Assembly (NCBI GenBank): GCA_050516505.1
Contig: CP191518.1
Location: 1,922,001-1,986,000, forward strand
DNA length: 64,000 nt
DNA from: Scandinavium ludwigii_A
GTDB taxonomy: Bacteria; Pseudomonadota; Gammaproteobacteria; Enterobacterales; Enterobacteriaceae
Direction: 5' to 3'
The position numbers and the translations under genes were made by a program. Positions 45,335 through 55,515 of this stretch are shown one piece after another. The number at the start of each line of letters is the position of its first letter. Position 1 is the first letter of the stretch. The notes under the pieces were generated by a model. The model saw nothing but the letters and a program-made list of their open reading frames with translations. It searched no databases and was not told the origin of the DNA.

Positions 45335-48010
45335 TTAAGCGGTTTTCTTTGCTTTTTTGTCAGCTTTAACTGGAGCTACTGCTTTCTTCTCAGCTACGTC
45401 GCCTTCGCTAAATTCGCGGCCGTAGTAAGTATCCATCAGGATTTGCTTCAGTTCAGCAATCAGCGGGTAACGTGGGTTCGCACCGGTACACTGATCATCA
45501 AACGCGTCTTCAGACAGTTTGTCGACGTGGGCCAGGAAGTCAGCTTCCTGAACACCCGCTTCGCGGATTGATTTAGGAATACCCAGTTCAGCTTTGATGC
45601 TGTCCAGCCATGCCAGCAGTTTCTCGATTTTCGCAGCAGTACGGTCGCTGGAAGAAGTCAGACCCAGGTGGTCTGCGATTTCTGCGTAACGACGACGAGC
45701 TTGCGGACGGTCGTACTGGCTGAATGCAGTCTGCTTAGTTGGGTTGTCATTCGCGTTATAGCGAATAACGTTGCTGATCAGCAGGGCGTTGGCCAGACCG
45801 TGTGGAATGTGGAACTGGGAGCCCAGTTTATGCGCCATGGAGTGACATACACCGAGGAAGGCGTTAGCAAACGCGATACCGGCGATAGTCGCTGCGTTGT
45901 GAACGCGTTCACGAGCAACTGGGTTCTTAGAACCTTCGTGGTAAGACGCTGGCAGGTTTTCTTTCAGCAGTTTCAGAGCCTGCAGAGCCTGACCGTCGGA
46001 GAACTCAGATGCCAGTACAGACACATAAGCTTCCAGAGCGTGCGTTACCGCATCCAGACCACCGAATGCACAGAGTGATTTCGGCATATCCATCACGAGG
46101 TTGGCATCAACGATAGCCATGTCCGGAGTCAGCGCGTAGTCAGCCAATGGATATTTCTGACCCGTTGCATCATCAGTCACTACCGCAAACGGGGTAACTT
46201 CAGAACCCGTACCGGAAGTGGTGGTGACAGCAATCATCTTCGCTTTCACACCCATTTTCGGGAACTTGTAGATACGTTTACGGATATCCATAAAGCGCAG
46301 TGCCAGTTCTTCGAAGTGCGTTTCTGGGTGTTCGTACATGACCCACATGATTTTCGCAGCATCCATCGGGGAACCGCCGCCCAGCGCGATAATCACGTCT
46401 GGTTTGAAGGAGTTCGCCAGCTCTGCACCTTTACGTACAACGGTCAGAGTTGGGTCAGCTTCAACTTCAAAGAACACTTCAGTTTCAACGCCAGCAGCTT
46501 TCAGAACAGAGGTGATCTGGTCTGCATAGCCGTTGTTGAACAGGAAACGGTCAGTCACGATCATCGCACGTTTGTGACCATCGGTAATCACTTCATCCAG
46601 CGCGATTGGCAGTGAGCCACGACGGAAGTAGATAGATTTCGGAAGTTTGTGCCACAACATGTTTTCAGCTCGCTTAGCAACGGTTTTCTTGTTGATCAGG
46701 TGCTTAGGACCCACGTTCTCAGAGATGGAGTTACCACCCCAGGAACCACAACCCAGAGTCAGGGAAGGCGCGAGTTTGAAGTTGTAGAGGTCACCGATAC
46801 CACCCTGAGATGCCGGGGTGTTAATCAGGATACGAGCAGTCTTCATTTTGTCGCCGAAGTGCTTAACGCGCTCTGGCTGGTTGTCCTGGTCGGTGTACAG
46901 GCAAGAGGTGTGGCCGATGCCGCCCATCTCAACCAGTTTTTCCGCTTTAACAACGGCGTCTTCAAAGTTCTTGGCACGGTACATTGCCAGAGTCGGAGAC
47001 AGTTTTTCATGAGCGAACGGCTCGGATTCGTCGACTACGGTCACTTCGCCGATCAGAATTTTGGTGTCTGCTGGTACGGTGAAGCCTGCCAGTTCAGCAA
47101 TTTTGGTTGCTGGCTGACCAACGATAGCCGCGTTCAGACCGCCATTTTTCAGGATGATATCCTGAACGGCTTTCAGCTCTTTGCCCTGCAGCATGTAGCC
47201 GCCGTGGGAAGCGAAACGCTCACGTACTGCAGCGTACGCAGAGTCAACCACAATGACGGACTGTTCAGATGCACAGATTACGCCGTTATCGAAGGTTTTA
47301 GACATCAGGATGGACGCCACAACGCGTTTCACGTCAGCTGTTTCATCAACAACAACTGGGGTGTTACCCGCGCCTACACCGATGGCAGGTTTACCGGAGC
47401 TGTATGCTGCTTTAACCATGCCCGGGCCACCAGTGGCGAGGATCATGTTGATATCTGGGTGATGCATCAGCGCGTTGGACAGCTCTACAGAAGGCTGATC
47501 AATCCAACCAATCAGATCTTTCGGCGCACCCGCTGCGATGGCAGCCTGGAGAACGATATCAGCGGCTTTGTTAGTCGCGTCTTTCGCACGTGGGTGTGGG
47601 GAGAAGATGATTGCGTTACGTGTCTTCAGGCTGATAAGCGATTTGAAGATAGCGGTAGAGGTTGGGTTGGTCGTCGGTACGATACCGCAGATGATGCCGA
47701 TAGGTTCAGCGATGGTGATAGTACCGAAAGTGTCATCTTCAGACAGGACACCACAGGTTTTCTCATCTTTATAGGCGTTGTAGATATACTCAGAAGCAAA
47801 GTGGTTTTTAATCACTTTATCTTCCACGATACCCATACCAGATTCGGCAACAGCCAGTTTCGCGAGAGGGATTCGAGCATCTGCAGCAGCCAGTGCGGCC
47901 GCGCGGAAGATTTTATCAACCTGTTCTTGGGTGAAGTTGGCATATTCACGCTGAGCTTTTTTTACGCGCTCGACGAGTGCGTTCAGTTCAGCGACATTAG
48001 TAACAGCCAT
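45335..48010 (-). CDS. adhE: Bifunctional acetaldehyde-CoA/alcohol dehydrogenase
   Basis: An 891-residue fermentative enzyme, E. coli length. The N-terminal ALDH half (1-440) carries the catalytic cysteine in NGVICASEQ; the C-terminal iron-dependent ADH half (about 450-870) has the NAD motif GGGSPMDAAK and iron ligands in the AGIAFANAFLGVCHSMAHKLG region. It reduces acetyl-CoA to ethanol and forms spirosome filaments. The tail is Lys/Ala-rich (KADKKAKKTA). AGGAG precedes the ATG. A long leader suggests complex control by oxygen and carbon source. Confidence 0.98.
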   Translation of the reverse strand: MAVTNVAELNALVERVKKAQREYANFTQEQVDKIFRAAALAAADARIPLAKLAVAESGMGIVEDKVIKNHFASEYIYNAYKDEKTCGVLSEDDTFGTITIAEPIGIICGIVPTTNPTSTAIFKSLISLKTRNAIIFSPHPRAKDATNKAADIVLQAAIAAGAPKDLIGWIDQPSVELSNALMHHPDINMILATGGPGMVKAAYSSGKPAIGVGAGNTPVVVDETADVKRVVASILMSKTFDNGVICASEQSVIVVDSAYAAVRERFASHGGYMLQGKELKAVQDIILKNGGLNAAIVGQPATKIAELAGFTVPADTKILIGEVTVVDESEPFAHEKLSPTLAMYRAKNFEDAVVKAEKLVEMGGIGHTSCLYTDQDNQPERVKHFGDKMKTARILINTPASQGGIGDLYNFKLAPSLTLGCGSWGGNSISENVGPKHLINKKTVAKRAENMLWHKLPKSIYFRRGSLPIALDEVITDGHKRAMIVTDRFLFNNGYADQITSVLKAAGVETEVFFEVEADPTLTVVRKGAELANSFKPDVIIALGGGSPMDAAKIMWVMYEHPETHFEELALRFMDIRKRIYKFPKMGVKAKMIAVTTTSGTGSEVTPFAVVTDDATGQKYPLADYALTPDMAIVDANLVMDMPKSLCAFGGLDAVTHALEAYVSVLASEFSDGQALQALKLLKENLPASYHEGSKNPVARERVHNAATIAGIAFANAFLGVCHSMAHKLGSQFHIPHGLANALLISNVIRYNANDNPTKQTAFSQYDRPQARRRYAEIADHLGLTSSSDRTAAKIEKLLAWLDSIKAELGIPKSIREAGVQEADFLAHVDKLSEDAFDDQCTGANPRYPLIAELKQILMDTYYGREFSEGDVAEKKAVAPVKADKKAKKTA

Positions 48011-48487
48011 AAATGCTCTCCTGGATAATGTTAAACTTTTTTAGTAAATCAGCTGCGCGATACGTCAGTATAGACAGACCACAAGCAGCTTGCGTAAGAG
48101 CCATAAAAACAACAGGTTACTTAACGACCTTCATCCACTGATTTACTAAAAGAGCCTTCCATTACACCCGGTAGAGGTACCGGGCTACTCCCTGGTGCGA
48201 GATCAAGATTACCCACTTCTGAGTATGAATTGTGTGATCTAAATCAAGATTACACCAAGCTGACTCCTTTCAGCAGGCCGATTTTAGCGGTTTGTATCAA
48301 GTGTTAAATGATCGTAATTTCGGGCTGCGGTAACATTAGCATAATTTAAACAGATACATAACAACGCGTATTGGTAGCGTTTTACAGCAGATTTGTGGTG
48401 AAGAATGCCGTTAAACAGCGTATCTTCAGCGCGTTTTTCATGATTACTGTACGTCAACTACTACAATTGATGAGGCCGCGGGATACC
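48011..48487. promoter_or_regulatory. adhE-ychE divergent region, long adhE leader
   Basis: A 477-bp gap. In E. coli, adhE is transcribed from promoters far upstream and its leader needs RNase III processing; the length here fits that. It contains an FNR/CRP-like palindrome (48234-48247). No gene is apparent. The ychE promoter must lie near the right edge. Confidence 0.5.
48234..48247 (-). promoter_or_regulatory. FNR/CRP-like palindrome upstream of adhE
   Basis: On the minus strand TTGAT-TTAG-ATCAC matches the FNR consensus at nine of ten bases. The same bases include TGTGA, so CRP or mixed recognition is possible. About 225 bp upstream of adhE, consistent with regulation of the distal adhE promoter. 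Confidence 0.45.
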
Positions 48488-49135
48488 GTGATTCTATCGC
48501 TGTTCGATTTTCCAACTTATATCAAATTTTTCATTGGCTTATTTGCGCTGGTTAACCCGGTAGGCATCATCCCGGTGTTCATCAGTATGACGAGCTATCA
48601 GTCCGCACCTGCGCGTAACAAAACCAACCTGACGGCAAACCTGTCTGTCGCCATCATCTTGTGGACTTCACTTTTTCTGGGCGACGGCATACTGCAACTC
48701 TTCGGTATTTCTATCGACTCGTTCCGTATTGCGGGCGGCATCCTGGTGGTGACGATTGCGATGTCGATGATCAGCGGAAAGCTCGGTGAGGACAAACAGA
48801 ACAAGCAGGAAAAATCAGAGACAGCGATACGCGAAAGCGTTGGCGTTGTGCCTCTGGCATTACCCTTAATGGCCGGACCGGGGGCCATCAGCTCCACGAT
48901 TGTCTGGGGTACGCGCTATCATAACATCCCGCATCTGATTGGCTTTTCTATCGCCATCGCGATTTTTGCCGGATGTTGTTGGGGGCTGTTCCGTATTGCT
49001 CCCTGGCTGGTGCGACTGCTGGGGCAGACGGGCATTAACGTTATCACCCGTATCATGGGCTTGCTGCTTATGGCGCTTGGCATTGAATTTATTGTGGCCG
49101 GGATCAAATCCATCTTCCCTGGCTTGCTTGCCTGA
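48488..49135 (+). CDS. ychE: MarC/UPF0056 family membrane protein YchE
   Basis: A 215-residue protein with six predicted helices, of the MarC family (FFIGLFALVNPVGIIPVF-like start, LPLMAGPGAISSTIVW second-half motif). Function unknown. I place the start at GTG 48488, where the sequence aligns with the E. coli N-terminus and gives the same length; the frame continues 39 codons upstream without homology. It precedes opp as in E. coli. Confidence 0.88.
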   Translation: MILSLFDFPTYIKFFIGLFALVNPVGIIPVFISMTSYQSAPARNKTNLTANLSVAIILWTSLFLGDGILQLFGISIDSFRIAGGILVVTIAMSMISGKLGEDKQNKQEKSETAIRESVGVVPLALPLMAGPGAISSTIVWGTRYHNIPHLIGFSIAIAIFAGCCWGLFRIAPWLVRLLGQTGINVITRIMGLLLMALGIEFIVAGIKSIFPGLLA

Positions 49136-49147
49136 CGCTGTTCTGAA

Positions 49148-49172
49148 ACGGGGCGTACGCGCCTCGTTTTCT
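49148..49172 (+). terminator. Terminator of ychE
   Basis: ACGGGGCG-TACG-CGCCTCGT stem with one G-T pair, followed by a T-rich tail. Just after the ychE stop. Confidence 0.75.
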
Positions 49173-49890
49173 CTTTCATCTATTAGCAAAACATATCAAT
49201 AAATGTGAATTAGCCCGTCGTAATCACCTTCTGCTATTTCTCACTAATCCTCTTTTTATCAGGCAATTAGCGTTAAACACCCCAGGTAGTACCTTGGGCA
49301 ATAATGTTATTTCACTAACATGATACTCTTGCGCTTGCGATGGGATAATTGAAATGTTATTAGTAATTTCAACCATCGCGCAGAGTAATGTGCTAAATAA
49401 TAATCAATTGTTAAATTATTGTGTAAAAACCCACCATTGAGGTCGTTTCACCAGGGCTCTGAACGGGATTTTAATTAACTTAATGATACTTAAAGATTAT
49501 TGCTTAACCACAACGGCAAAAATTGAACTATTTCATTCGGAGCAGCTTCAACAAAAGAGAATTGGTTAACAAATTTGCAAATTGTATTGGCGGGGGAGAA
49601 ATGCTTTTGGTACTTTCCGCCCAGACATTTCGCGATACAAAAAGTGGAGATGAGAATAATTTTCAAATAAATCTCCTGACGCGAAAAAGTACATCGGTGA
49701 TCCCGACAGGGGGGATGACCTAAAGAATCGACGAAAGGTTGCCGAATAAAGAGTGACCGTAATAAAAAAGTCGGTGATAGCACGCAGTAAACGCCTGACA
49801 GACGCATTCACTCCTGCGCTGTATCAGGAACCCTTCGGGGATAAACAGGCTGGCACAGCCAGTAATTATAATGAGCGGAGTATCAACACA
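49173..49890 (+). promoter_or_regulatory. oppA upstream region and leader
   Basis: 718 bp, strongly AT-rich in its first half, with no convincing gene. It must hold the opp promoter. The end of the leader has GGAG at 49877-49880 and a CA-rich stretch overlapping the start (CAACACAATG), the kind of sequence bound by the GcvB small RNA in E. coli and Salmonella oppA; that control is inferred. Confidence 0.5.
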
Positions 49891-51522
49891 ATGTCCATCA
49901 TCACAAAAAAAAGCCTCATCGCAGCAGGTGTTTTAGCTGCACTTATCGCAGGAAGTGCAATGGCTGCAGACGTTCCTGCAGGCGTAAAACTGGCAGATAA
50001 GCAGACCATGATCCGTAACAACGGCGCCGAGCCGCAGTCACTGGATCCGAACAAAATTGAAGGTGTTCCAGAAGCAAACGTGAGCCGTGATTTGTTCGAA
50101 GGCCTGCTCATCACGTCCACCAAAGACGGTCACCCTATCCCGGGTGTTGCTGAAAGCTGGGACAACAAAGATTTCAAAGTGTGGACCTTCCATCTGCGTA
50201 AAGACGCAAAATGGTCCAACGGCGAGCCGGTAACGGCACAAGATTTTGTTTATAGCTGGCAGCGTCTGGTGGACCCGAAAACGGCGTCCCCGTATGCAAG
50301 CTACCCGCAGTATGGCCATATCCTGAACGTTGATGAGATCATCGACGGCAAAAAACCGACCTCCGATCTCGGCGTGAAAGCCATCGACGATCACACTCTG
50401 GAAGTCACTCTGAGCGAGCCGGTTCCTTATTTCTACAAGCTGCTGGTGAACCCGGCGATGTCCCCGGTTAATAAAACCGCCATCGATAAATTCGGTGAAA
50501 AGTGGACTCAGCCTGCCAATATCGTCACCAACGGTGCGTACAAACTGAAAGACTGGGTGGTGAACGAGCGCATCGTCATGGAGCGCAACACCAACTACTG
50601 GGATAACAAAGACACCGTTGTTGACCAGATTACCTATCTGCCAATCTCTTCTGAAGTCACCGATGTAAACCGCTACCGCAGCGGCGAAATCGACATGACC
50701 TATAACAACCTGCCGATCGAGCTGTTCCAGAAGCTGAAGAAAGAGATCCCAACGGAAGTTCACGTTGACCCGTACCTGTGCACGTACTACTACGAAATCA
50801 ACAACCAGAAAGCCCCGTTCACTGATGAGCGTGTCCGTACCGCACTGAAACTGGGCTTGGACCGCGATATCATCGTTAACAAAGTGAAAGCGCAGGGCGA
50901 CCTGCCCGCTTACGGTTACACCCCTCCGTACACAGATGGCGCGAAGCTGACCAAACCAGAGTGGTTCACCTGGACTCAGGAAAAACGTAACGAAGAAGCG
51001 AAGAAACTGCTGGCCGAAGCAGGCTACACCGCTGATAAGCCGCTGACCTTCGAGCTGCTGTACAACACCTCCGATCTGCACAAGAAACTGGCAATTGCAG
51101 CCGCGTCTATCTGGAAGAAAAACCTCGGCGTGAACGTGAAGCTGGTTAACCAGGAGTGGAAAACCTTCCTGGATACCCGTCATCAGGGGACTTATGATGT
51201 CGCGCGTGCTGGCTGGTGTGCGGACTACAACGAACCGACTTCCTTCCTGAACACCATGCTGTCAGCTAGCTCAATGAACACCGCGCACTATAAGAGCCCG
51301 GCGTTTGATGCGATCATGAAGCAGACCCTGCAGGTGACCGACGAAGCACAGCGTGTTGCGCTGTATGACAAAGCTGAACAGCAGCTGGGCAAAGACTCCG
51401 CTATCGTTCCGGTCTATTATTATGTGAATGCCCGTCTGGTGAAACCATGGATTGGCGGTTACACCGGTAAAGATCCGATGGACAACATCTACACCAAAGA
51501 CTTGTACATCATTAAGCATTAA
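49891..51522 (+). CDS. oppA: Oligopeptide ABC transporter, periplasmic binding protein
   Basis: A 543-residue family 5 solute-binding protein. Signal peptide of about 25 residues (cleavage after GSAMA), then the mature domain ADVPAGVKLAD with the ligand-binding landmarks of enteric OppA (RAGWCADYNEPTSFLNT). It captures peptides of two to five residues with little side-chain preference and is typically very abundant. Start ATG 49891; the frame continues 46 codons upstream without homology. A strong hairpin follows before oppB, likely letting oppA be expressed above the rest. Confidence 0.97.
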   Translation: MSIITKKSLIAAGVLAALIAGSAMAADVPAGVKLADKQTMIRNNGAEPQSLDPNKIEGVPEANVSRDLFEGLLITSTKDGHPIPGVAESWDNKDFKVWTFHLRKDAKWSNGEPVTAQDFVYSWQRLVDPKTASPYASYPQYGHILNVDEIIDGKKPTSDLGVKAIDDHTLEVTLSEPVPYFYKLLVNPAMSPVNKTAIDKFGEKWTQPANIVTNGAYKLKDWVVNERIVMERNTNYWDNKDTVVDQITYLPISSEVTDVNRYRSGEIDMTYNNLPIELFQKLKKEIPTEVHVDPYLCTYYYEINNQKAPFTDERVRTALKLGLDRDIIVNKVKAQGDLPAYGYTPPYTDGAKLTKPEWFTWTQEKRNEEAKKLLAEAGYTADKPLTFELLYNTSDLHKKLAIAAASIWKKNLGVNVKLVNQEWKTFLDTRHQGTYDVARAGWCADYNEPTSFLNTMLSASSMNTAHYKSPAFDAIMKQTLQVTDEAQRVALYDKAEQQLGKDSAIVPVYYYVNARLVKPWIGGYTGKDPMDNIYTKDLYIIKH

Positions 51523-51531
51523 TGGCAATAC

Positions 51532-51556
51532 GTGGGGCAACATAGGGTTGCCCCAC
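51532..51556 (+). other. oppA-oppB intergenic hairpin
   Basis: GTGGGGCAAC (51532-51541), five-base loop, GTTGCCCCAC (51547-51556): a perfect 10-bp stem without a clean T-run. It is suited to partial termination or 3' protection of oppA mRNA. Confidence 0.75.
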
Positions 51557-51642
51557 TGTGTCTTATTTCACGCACTATCACATGACTGCATCAGCCACGC
51601 TGAATTGCGACATGTAAAGGCACACGCCAGAAGGTACGGGCA

Positions 51643-52563
51643 ATGTTGAAATTTATTTTACGCCGCTGTCTGGAAGCAATTCCGACACTCTTTATCCTTA
51701 TTACCATTTCCTTCTTTATGATGCGTCTTGCGCCGGGCAGTCCATTTACCGGTGAACGTACGCTGCCGCCAGAAGTCATGGCGAACATTGAAGCCAAATA
51801 TCACCTGAACGATCCTATCGGGGTCCAGTACTTCAATTATTTGAAGCAGCTGGCGCATGGCGATTTTGGTCCGTCATTCAAATATAAAGATTATTCCGTG
51901 AACGACCTGGTGGCCGCGAGCTTCCCGGTGTCAGCCAAACTCGGTTTTGCTGCATTCTTCCTCGCCGTTATCCTGGGTGTCAGTGCCGGGGTGATTGCCG
52001 CGTTGAATCAAAATACCAAATGGGATTACGCCGTCATGGGGGTGGCGATGACCGGGGTGGTTATCCCGAGCTTCGTGGTCGCGCCATTGTTGGTGATGAT
52101 CTTTGCCATCACGCTGCACTGGTTGCCGGGCGGTGGCTGGAATGGCGGGGCGCTGCAATACATGATCCTGCCAATGGTGGCGCTTTCTCTGGCCTATATC
52201 GCCAGTATCGCGCGTATCACCCGTGGTTCGATGATTGAAGTCCTGCACTCCAACTTCATTCGTACCGCAAAGGCGAAGGGGTTGCCGATGCGCCGCATTA
52301 TTCTGCGTCATGCGCTGAAACCGGCGCTCCTGCCTGTGCTCTCGTACATGGGGCCAGCGTTCGTGGGCATCATCACCGGTTCAATGGTCATCGAAACCAT
52401 TTACGGCCTGCCGGGTATCGGTCAGCTGTTCGTGAATGGCGCACTGAACCGCGATTATTCCCTGGTGCTGAGCCTGACCATTCTGGTTGGTGCGCTGACC
52501 ATTCTGTTTAACGCGATCGTCGATGTGCTGTATGCCGTTATCGATCCGAAAATCCGTTACTGA
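51643..52563 (+). CDS. oppB: Oligopeptide ABC transporter permease OppB
   Basis: A 306-residue permease with six helices and the EAA loop (near residues 200-225: RTAKAKGLPMRRIILRHALKP-type, contacting the ATPase). N-terminal MLKFILRRCLEAIPTLF is the family hallmark. It forms the channel with OppC. It lies 120 bp after oppA and 14 bp before oppC. Confidence 0.97.
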   Translation: MLKFILRRCLEAIPTLFILITISFFMMRLAPGSPFTGERTLPPEVMANIEAKYHLNDPIGVQYFNYLKQLAHGDFGPSFKYKDYSVNDLVAASFPVSAKLGFAAFFLAVILGVSAGVIAALNQNTKWDYAVMGVAMTGVVIPSFVVAPLLVMIFAITLHWLPGGGWNGGALQYMILPMVALSLAYIASIARITRGSMIEVLHSNFIRTAKAKGLPMRRIILRHALKPALLPVLSYMGPAFVGIITGSMVIETIYGLPGIGQLFVNGALNRDYSLVLSLTILVGALTILFNAIVDVLYAVIDPKIRY

Positions 52564-52577
52564 CACTGGAGTTCGCC

Positions 52578-53486
52578 ATGATGTTGAGTAAGAAAAACAG
52601 CGAGGCGCTGGAACACTTCAGTGAACAACTGGAAGTCGAAGGCCGCAGCCTTTGGCAGGACGCCCGACGTCGTTTTATGCATAACCGTGCGGCGGTCGCC
52701 AGTTTGATTGTGCTGGTGGTTATCGCCCTGTTCGTAACGCTGGCACCGATGCTATCGCAGTTCAGCTATTTCGATACCGACTGGAACATGATGTCCAGCG
52801 CACCCGACATGCCTTCCGGCCACTATTTCGGGACCGATTCATCCGGCCGTGATTTATTAGTGCGCGTCGCGATTGGTGGTCGAATCTCGCTGATGGTCGG
52901 GATCGCCGCGGCGCTGGTCGCCGTCATCCTTGGGACGCTGTACGGCTCGCTTTCCGGCTACCTTGGCGGCAAAGTGGACTCCGTGATGATGCGTCTGCTG
53001 GAGATCCTGAACTCCTTCCCGTTCATGTTCTTCGTTATTTTGCTGGTGACGTTCTTCGGTCAAAACATCCTGCTTATCTTCGTGGCAATCGGGATGGTTT
53101 CCTGGCTGGATATGGCGCGTATCGTGCGTGGTCAGACCTTAAGCCTGAAGCGCAAAGAGTTTATCGAAGCGGCACAGGTCGGTGGCGTCTCAACCGCGAA
53201 TATCGTTGTCCGTCATATCGTGCCGAACGTGCTGGGCGTGGTGGTGGTTTACGCTTCACTGCTGGTGCCAAGCATGATCCTGTTTGAATCGTTCCTGAGC
53301 TTCCTCGGTCTGGGTACCCAGGAGCCGCTCAGCAGCTGGGGCGCATTATTGAGTGATGGCGCCAACTCCATGGAAGTCTCTCCATGGCTGCTGCTGTATC
53401 CGGCAGGTTTCCTGGTGGTAACCCTGTTTTGTTTCAACTTTATCGGCGATGGCTTGCGTGATGCCCTCGACCCGAAAGACCGCTAA
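52578..53486 (+). CDS. oppC: Oligopeptide ABC transporter permease OppC
   Basis: A 302-residue second permease: cytoplasmic N-terminus (MMLSKKNSEALEHFSEQLE), the OppC_N segment, FGTDSSGRDLLVRVAIGGR family signature shown here as GTDSSGRD, and an EAA loop (EAAQVGGVSTANIVVRHI). Same length as E. coli. Followed by oppD after 11 bp. Confidence 0.97.
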   Translation: MMLSKKNSEALEHFSEQLEVEGRSLWQDARRRFMHNRAAVASLIVLVVIALFVTLAPMLSQFSYFDTDWNMMSSAPDMPSGHYFGTDSSGRDLLVRVAIGGRISLMVGIAAALVAVILGTLYGSLSGYLGGKVDSVMMRLLEILNSFPFMFFVILLVTFFGQNILLIFVAIGMVSWLDMARIVRGQTLSLKRKEFIEAAQVGGVSTANIVVRHIVPNVLGVVVVYASLLVPSMILFESFLSFLGLGTQEPLSSWGALLSDGANSMEVSPWLLLYPAGFLVVTLFCFNFIGDGLRDALDPKDR

Positions 53487-53497
53487 GGAGTGATGCC

Positions 53498-54508
53498 ATG
53501 AGCACGATTGAAATGGTTAACGCCCCGCAGCAGCAACAATCAGGCCTGCTGCTAGACGTAAAAGATTTACGCGTAACGTTTGCTACGGCTGACGGCGACG
53601 TGACGGCAGTGAACGATCTGAACTTCAGCCTGAAAGCAGGCGAAACGCTGGGGATCGTCGGTGAGTCCGGTTCCGGGAAATCCCAGACCGCATTTGCGCT
53701 GATGGGCTTGCTGGCGAAAAACGGTCGCATTGACGGTGTCGCGTCTTTTAACGGCCGCCAGATCCTGAATCTGCCGGAGAAAGAGCTTAACCGCCTGCGC
53801 GCCGAGCAGATTTCGATGATTTTCCAGGACCCGATGACGTCCCTGAACCCGTACATGCGGGTGGGCGAGCAGCTAATGGAAGTGCTGATGCTGCATAAAG
53901 GCATGGGCAAAGCCGAAGCGTTTGAAGAGTCTGTGCGGATGCTGGATGCGGTGAAAATGCCGGAAGCGCGTAAGCGTATGCGCATGTACCCGCATGAGTT
54001 TTCTGGTGGTATGCGCCAGCGTGTGATGATTGCTATGGCGCTGCTGTGTCGGCCAAAACTGCTGATTGCGGATGAGCCTACGACCGCTCTGGACGTGACC
54101 GTTCAGGCCCAAATCATGACCCTGTTGAATGAACTAAAAAGCGAATTCAACACCGCCATCATCATGATTACGCACGATCTTGGCGTTGTGGCTGGGATCT
54201 GCGACAAAGTGCTGGTGATGTACGCGGGACGAACCATGGAATATGGGCAGGCGCGCGATGTGTTTTATCACCCGGCTCACCCGTATTCTATGGGGCTGCT
54301 CAACGCGGTGCCGCGTCTGGATGCGGAAGGTGAATCGCTGTTGACCATTCCAGGTAACCCGCCAAACCTGATGCGTCTGCCGAAAGGCTGTCCGTTCCAG
54401 CCGCGCTGTCCACATGCGATGGAAATCTGCCATACGGCTCCGCCTCTCGAGGCGTTTGCGCCTGGCCGTTTACGCGCCTGCTTTAAACCGGTGGGGGATC
54501 TGGTATGA
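53498..54508 (+). CDS. oppD: Oligopeptide ABC transporter ATPase OppD
   Basis: A 336-residue ATPase: Walker A GESGSGKSQ, ABC signature FSGGMRQRVMIA, Walker B LLIADEPTTALD, H-loop MITHDLG, and a C-terminal OppD/OppF extension with a cysteine set (GCPFQPRCPHAMEIC and later C) that binds an iron-sulphur cluster in relatives. It pairs with OppF. Stop overlaps the oppF start by 4 bp. Confidence 0.97.
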   Translation: MSTIEMVNAPQQQQSGLLLDVKDLRVTFATADGDVTAVNDLNFSLKAGETLGIVGESGSGKSQTAFALMGLLAKNGRIDGVASFNGRQILNLPEKELNRLRAEQISMIFQDPMTSLNPYMRVGEQLMEVLMLHKGMGKAEAFEESVRMLDAVKMPEARKRMRMYPHEFSGGMRQRVMIAMALLCRPKLLIADEPTTALDVTVQAQIMTLLNELKSEFNTAIIMITHDLGVVAGICDKVLVMYAGRTMEYGQARDVFYHPAHPYSMGLLNAVPRLDAEGESLLTIPGNPPNLMRLPKGCPFQPRCPHAMEICHTAPPLEAFAPGRLRACFKPVGDLV

Positions 54509-55509
54509 ACGCCGTGACTGAAGATAAAAAAGTTCTGCTCGAAATTGCCGATCTGAAAGTGCACTTCGATATCAAAGATGGCAAACAGTGGTTCTGGCAG
54601 CCCTCGAAAACCTTGAAAGCAGTCGATGGCGTCACGTTGCGACTGTACGAAGGTGAAACGCTGGGCGTGGTCGGGGAATCTGGCTGTGGCAAATCGACTT
54701 TTGCCCGCGCTATTATCGGTCTGGTGAAAGCCACCGAAGGGCGTGTCGCATGGTTGGGTAAAGATTTACTGGGCATGAAACCAGATGAATGGCGCGCCGT
54801 GCGCAGCGACATTCAGATGATTTTCCAGGATCCGCTGGCATCATTGAACCCGCGTATGAACATTGGCGATATCATCGCCGAGCCGCTGCGGACTTATCAC
54901 CCGAAGATGCCGCGTCAGGAAGTCCGTGACCGTGTGAAGGCGATGATGATGAAGGTTGGCTTACTGCCTAACCTCGTCAACCGTTACCCGCACGAATTTT
55001 CCGGCGGTCAGTGTCAGCGTATCGGTATTGCACGCGCGCTGATTCTTGAGCCAAAGCTGATTATCTGTGACGAACCGGTTTCGGCGCTGGACGTGTCGAT
55101 TCAGGCGCAAGTAGTCAACCTGCTCCAGCAGCTACAACGTGAAATGGGTCTGTCGCTGATTTTCATCGCCCATGACCTGGCGGTGGTAAAACACATCTCT
55201 GATCGCGTTCTGGTGATGTATCTGGGCCATGCGGTAGAACTGGGTACCTACGATCAGGTTTACCACAATCCGCTGCACCCTTACACCAAAGCGCTGATGT
55301 CAGCGGTGCCTATTCCAGACCCGGATCTGGAAAAGAACAAAAAGATACAATTATTGGAAGGTGAGTTACCGTCACCTATCAACCCGCCGTCAGGCTGCGT
55401 ATTCCGTACCCGTTGCCCGATTGCCGGGCCGGAATGCGCGAAAACGAGACCGGTTCTGGAGGGGAGCTTCCGACACGCGGTTTCCTGTCTGAAGGTGGAC
55501 CCGCTATAA
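54505..55509 (+). CDS. oppF: Oligopeptide ABC transporter ATPase OppF
   Basis: A 334-residue ATPase: Walker A GESGCGKST, signature FSGGQCQRIGIA, Walker B LIICDEPVSALD, H-loop IAHDLAVV, and the C-terminal cysteine motif CVFRTRCPIAGPEC. It completes OppABCDF. The operon ends with a strong terminator seven bases after its stop. Confidence 0.97.
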   Translation: MNAVTEDKKVLLEIADLKVHFDIKDGKQWFWQPSKTLKAVDGVTLRLYEGETLGVVGESGCGKSTFARAIIGLVKATEGRVAWLGKDLLGMKPDEWRAVRSDIQMIFQDPLASLNPRMNIGDIIAEPLRTYHPKMPRQEVRDRVKAMMMKVGLLPNLVNRYPHEFSGGQCQRIGIARALILEPKLIICDEPVSALDVSIQAQVVNLLQQLQREMGLSLIFIAHDLAVVKHISDRVLVMYLGHAVELGTYDQVYHNPLHPYTKALMSAVPIPDPDLEKNKKIQLLEGELPSPINPPSGCVFRTRCPIAGPECAKTRPVLEGSFRHAVSCLKVDPL

Positions 55510-55515
55510 TCTCCC

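Noticed and set aside
46649..48028. 459-codon open frame antisense to adhE
   Set aside because: A shadow of the biased codon use in adhE; no motif or start signal of its own.
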